Origin: UMGS1519 sp050951005
Lineage (GTDB): Bacteria > Actinomycetota > Coriobacteriia > Coriobacteriales > Eggerthellaceae
Assembly (NCBI GenBank): GCA_050951005.1
Contig: JBMNIP010000002.1
Location: forward strand, 701,398-765,397
Length of the DNA stretch: 64,000 bases
Reading direction: 5' to 3'
Shown: piece by piece, positions 62,413-64,000 of the stretch
How positions within the stretch are numbered: position 1 is the stretch's first letter
Layout of the letters: each line of letters starts with the position of its first letter
Program-made: the position numbers and the translations under genes
Notes under the pieces: generated by a model
The model's database searches: none
Seen by the model: only the letters and a program-made list of their open reading frames with translations
Told to the model about the DNA's origin: nothing

Positions 62413-62970
62413 TCATTCCGCGTTGAGAGAGTGATGGGGCTTACGCTGATGAAGGGTGATGAGGTTGTCGAGGGGGGCGAAGAGCGATCCTATTATTTCG
62501 CGTTCACCTCGCGAAGGAACCAAAGCAGACTCTTCCTCTAGAGCTGACTTGTCGAGGTTGCCGATGGAGCCGTTTCCGCCCGCAACGCCAGTCGCCAGGA
62601 ATCTGCGGTACCATCTTGAGCCCATGAGAGCGCTGACGAAATCCGGCTGCTCGGCATGGGCGCAGAGCATGAAACCACCATGCACCGTTTTCCCAGTTAA
62701 ACCATGTATTACTGCACGCTTTCCAACGAGCCTCGGCGACCCGTTTGCCGCTGTGATGAGTATCTCACCATCCTTTGCGAGGTCAATGCCTACGACACTC
62801 TCATCGACAAAGACATCCTCTTCGCTGAGAACGAACTTGTCCTCGTCGATATTGGACGACCGGAGCACGCGAACACCTTGCCCATAGGGTCGAATATCGG
62901 AGGGAGAATACGTCAATCCGCGTCGCAGCGTGGCAAGCTCCGAGAACTTACGCTGTTCCCAAGTTGCCAC
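62413..62970 (-). CDS. hsdS: Type I restriction specificity subunit, one-TRD form
   Basis: About 185 residues: W-E-Q-R-K junction, one TRD ('TLRRGLTYSPSDIRPYGQGVRVLRSSNI', 'DGEILITAANGSPRLVGKRAVI', 'GVAGGNGSIGNLDKSALEEESALVPS') and the conserved helix 'SLFAPLDNLITLHQRKPH'. A normal HsdS has two TRDs, so this is a half subunit that would need to dimerise or to be extended by inversion. It probably starts at a GTG one base after the hsdR stop; a TTG ten codons further up inside hsdR is an alternative. Confidence 0.85.
   Translation of the reverse strand: MATWEQRKFSELATLRRGLTYSPSDIRPYGQGVRVLRSSNIDEDKFVLSEEDVFVDESVVGIDLAKDGEILITAANGSPRLVGKRAVIHGLTGKTVHGGFMLCAHAEQPDFVSALMGSRWYRRFLATGVAGGNGSIGNLDKSALEEESALVPSRGEREIIGSLFAPLDNLITLHQRKPHHSLNAE
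62436..62470. repeat. Inner inverted repeat, right (hsdS switch)
   Basis: Inverted counterpart of 61430-61464; one mismatch in 35 bases. Lies in the 3' conserved part of expressed hsdS. Confidence 0.92.
62945..62964. repeat. Outer inverted repeat, right (hsdS switch)
   Basis: Perfect inverted copy of 60938-60957, at the 5' end of expressed hsdS, immediately after the start codon region. Crossing-over here keeps the reading frame. Confidence 0.92.
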
Positions 62971-62971
62971 C

Positions 62972-64000
62972 CTAAATATCGAAACCGCCCTGAGTGACAA
63001 ACTCTCGTAGGAGCTTGTCCAGCCTCATGCTCACTTTGAACGGTGGTATTGGTTTGCCTTCCATCCCGGCAAAGTATTCCCGTGCCTTGTCAAGGTCCGC
63101 CGTTTCCTTCAATGCGTCGAAGCGCCCGTACTCGTTGATATTGTCTTCGGTCACATGGCGCGCCATGAGATCACGCAGTTTCCCCTCGTCCACACCGACT
63201 GCAGAAACCAGTGCATTTACCTGCGAGTCCTTACCTATTTTCTGGAAGTCGTTGATGTAGTCCATAAGCGTCTTGCCGGGCACAACCTCCAGTTCACCAC
63301 GCTGCGCGGCGTGGATGACGAGCTCGGCCGCAGCCTGCTGCTCTTGGGTAAGGCTCGCGAAGGATCCATGCAGGAGCTCTAGTGCTGCCTTGGCCTCTTC
63401 GCCCTCGTCAATCTTCTTGAGCCACTTGGCGAAGTTCTCGTTCATGTAGTCGGTGTCTATGCGCCCGGTGTCAATCTCCGTAAGGTAGCCGTCGATGTCG
63501 AAGGGCACATCATCCGACCCGTCGCCTGGCTCCCGCTCGAAGAGCTCCTTATAGCGCAGAGCGAGGACGAGATAGGTCTGGAAGTCGAGCACCATCACGA
63601 CTTCGGTTTCCTCCCCGCTATCGTGATGGAACTTGTAAGTAGACTTCTCCCAGGTGAACCCCTGCACCTTAGCCGCCTCGATGAGGTCCGACAGCTGCTT
63701 GAACAGCTTGGCGAACCGCGCGCATGCCGCGTCCGAGTCGGGAAGCCTCTCGAAGTTCTTTACCCCATAGCCCTCGAACACGCCCCTGATGTCCCCGAAG
63801 CACATATTGATGTGCTCCAGGTTGCTCTCCAGCTTGTCCACGAAAAGACCGAACGGGCGGTCCCCGGAGTAGAGCCGGACGGCATCGTCCACGTTTTGCC
63901 GCATCGTATGCGGCCTTCGGTAGTAGCGGATCACGCCGAAGGGCTTCTCATTGCCAGGGAAGACCCTGTTTGTGCGGCTGAACGCCTGGATGAGGCCTTC
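62972..64000 (-). CDS. hsdR: Type I restriction endonuclease subunit R, C-terminal part (runs off the window)
   Basis: The visible 342 codons start at the right edge with 'GLIQAFSRTNRVFPGN', motif VI of the HsdR helicase, then 'GVIRYYRRPHTMRQNVDDAVRLYSGD' and the helical C-terminal domain ('LLHGSFASLTQEQQAAAELVIHAAQRGELEVVPGKTLMDYINDF') that joins the methylase complex. The nuclease and motor domains are beyond the edge. The stop precedes hsdS by one base, so the two are coupled; hsdM must lie further right or elsewhere. Confidence 0.93.
   Translation of the reverse strand, partial: EGLIQAFSRTNRVFPGNEKPFGVIRYYRRPHTMRQNVDDAVRLYSGDRPFGLFVDKLESNLEHINMCFGDIRGVFEGYGVKNFERLPDSDAACARFAKLFKQLSDLIEAAKVQGFTWEKSTYKFHHDSGEETEVVMVLDFQTYLVLALRYKELFEREPGDGSDDVPFDIDGYLTEIDTGRIDTDYMNENFAKWLKKIDEGEEAKAALELLHGSFASLTQEQQAAAELVIHAAQRGELEVVPGKTLMDYINDFQKIGKDSQVNALVSAVGVDEGKLRDLMARHVTEDNINEYGRFDALKETADLDKAREYFAGMEGKPIPPFKVSMRLDKLLREFVTQGGFDI

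Overview
The window looks like a chromosome segment of a strict anaerobe of the class Coriobacteriia, probably family Eggerthellaceae. This is inferred from moderately high G+C, an anaerobic CO dehydrogenase, OFA-type and other MFS carriers, an AhbD/NirJ-like radical SAM enzyme, many lineage-style regulators and several sortase-anchored surface proteins. No rRNA or complete tRNA gene is present, so the taxonomic call is an inference.

Left part (1-12.8 kb): a lipoprotein, an Ig-like/leucine-rich-repeat secreted protein and a giant LPQTG surface protein lie on the minus strand. They are followed by a DNA alkylation-repair pair (Ada-AlkA fusion plus Ogt), a DUF169 protein and an MFS carrier. From 12.8 to 16 kb is an A+T-rich, gene-poor scar. 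It holds diverged repeats, a perfect 26-bp palindrome, two isolated type I-E-like CRISPR repeats, small orphan genes and a frameshifted paralogue of a small protein.

Middle (16-33.5 kb): marR with a methyltransferase-like frame, a DsbA-family protein, a Fic protein and an SDR. Next is a compact MerR/radical SAM/FecBCD-type operon (20.2-24.9 kb) with a textbook MerR-type promoter, probably concerned with iron, haem or corrinoid. Two divergent surface loci follow; one is a roughly 1,950-residue pilin-like adhesin cut by an in-frame TAA.

33.5-52.6 kb is metabolic accessory material: LtrA, a Tat/lipobox hydrolase, TetR, an OFA carrier, LysR with two HSL-type hydrolases, and a CocE/NonD hydrolase. 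The promoter and 5' end of the tetR gene are duplicated upstream of the CocE gene. Then comes a cooS gene tightly coupled to an SsuABC-like importer, a TetR divergent from an unrecognised gene, and an EmrB-type drug exporter fused to CBS domains. The exporter is preceded by a leader peptide and an intrinsic terminator, an apparent attenuator.

52.7-64 kb is defence and mobile DNA: a DUF262/DUF1524 protein, a tRNA-Met 3' remnant (att site) with arm-type repeats and an integrase, an ORF6N protein, a broken ardC-like gene and a YraN-like nuclease. The ardC and yraN starts are each preceded by the same structured, covarying leader element. At the right end is a type I restriction locus (hsdR entering from the edge, a one-TRD hsdS, a tyrosine recombinase and a silent inverted TRD cassette) framed by two nested inverted-repeat pairs, i.e. 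a predicted specificity switch.
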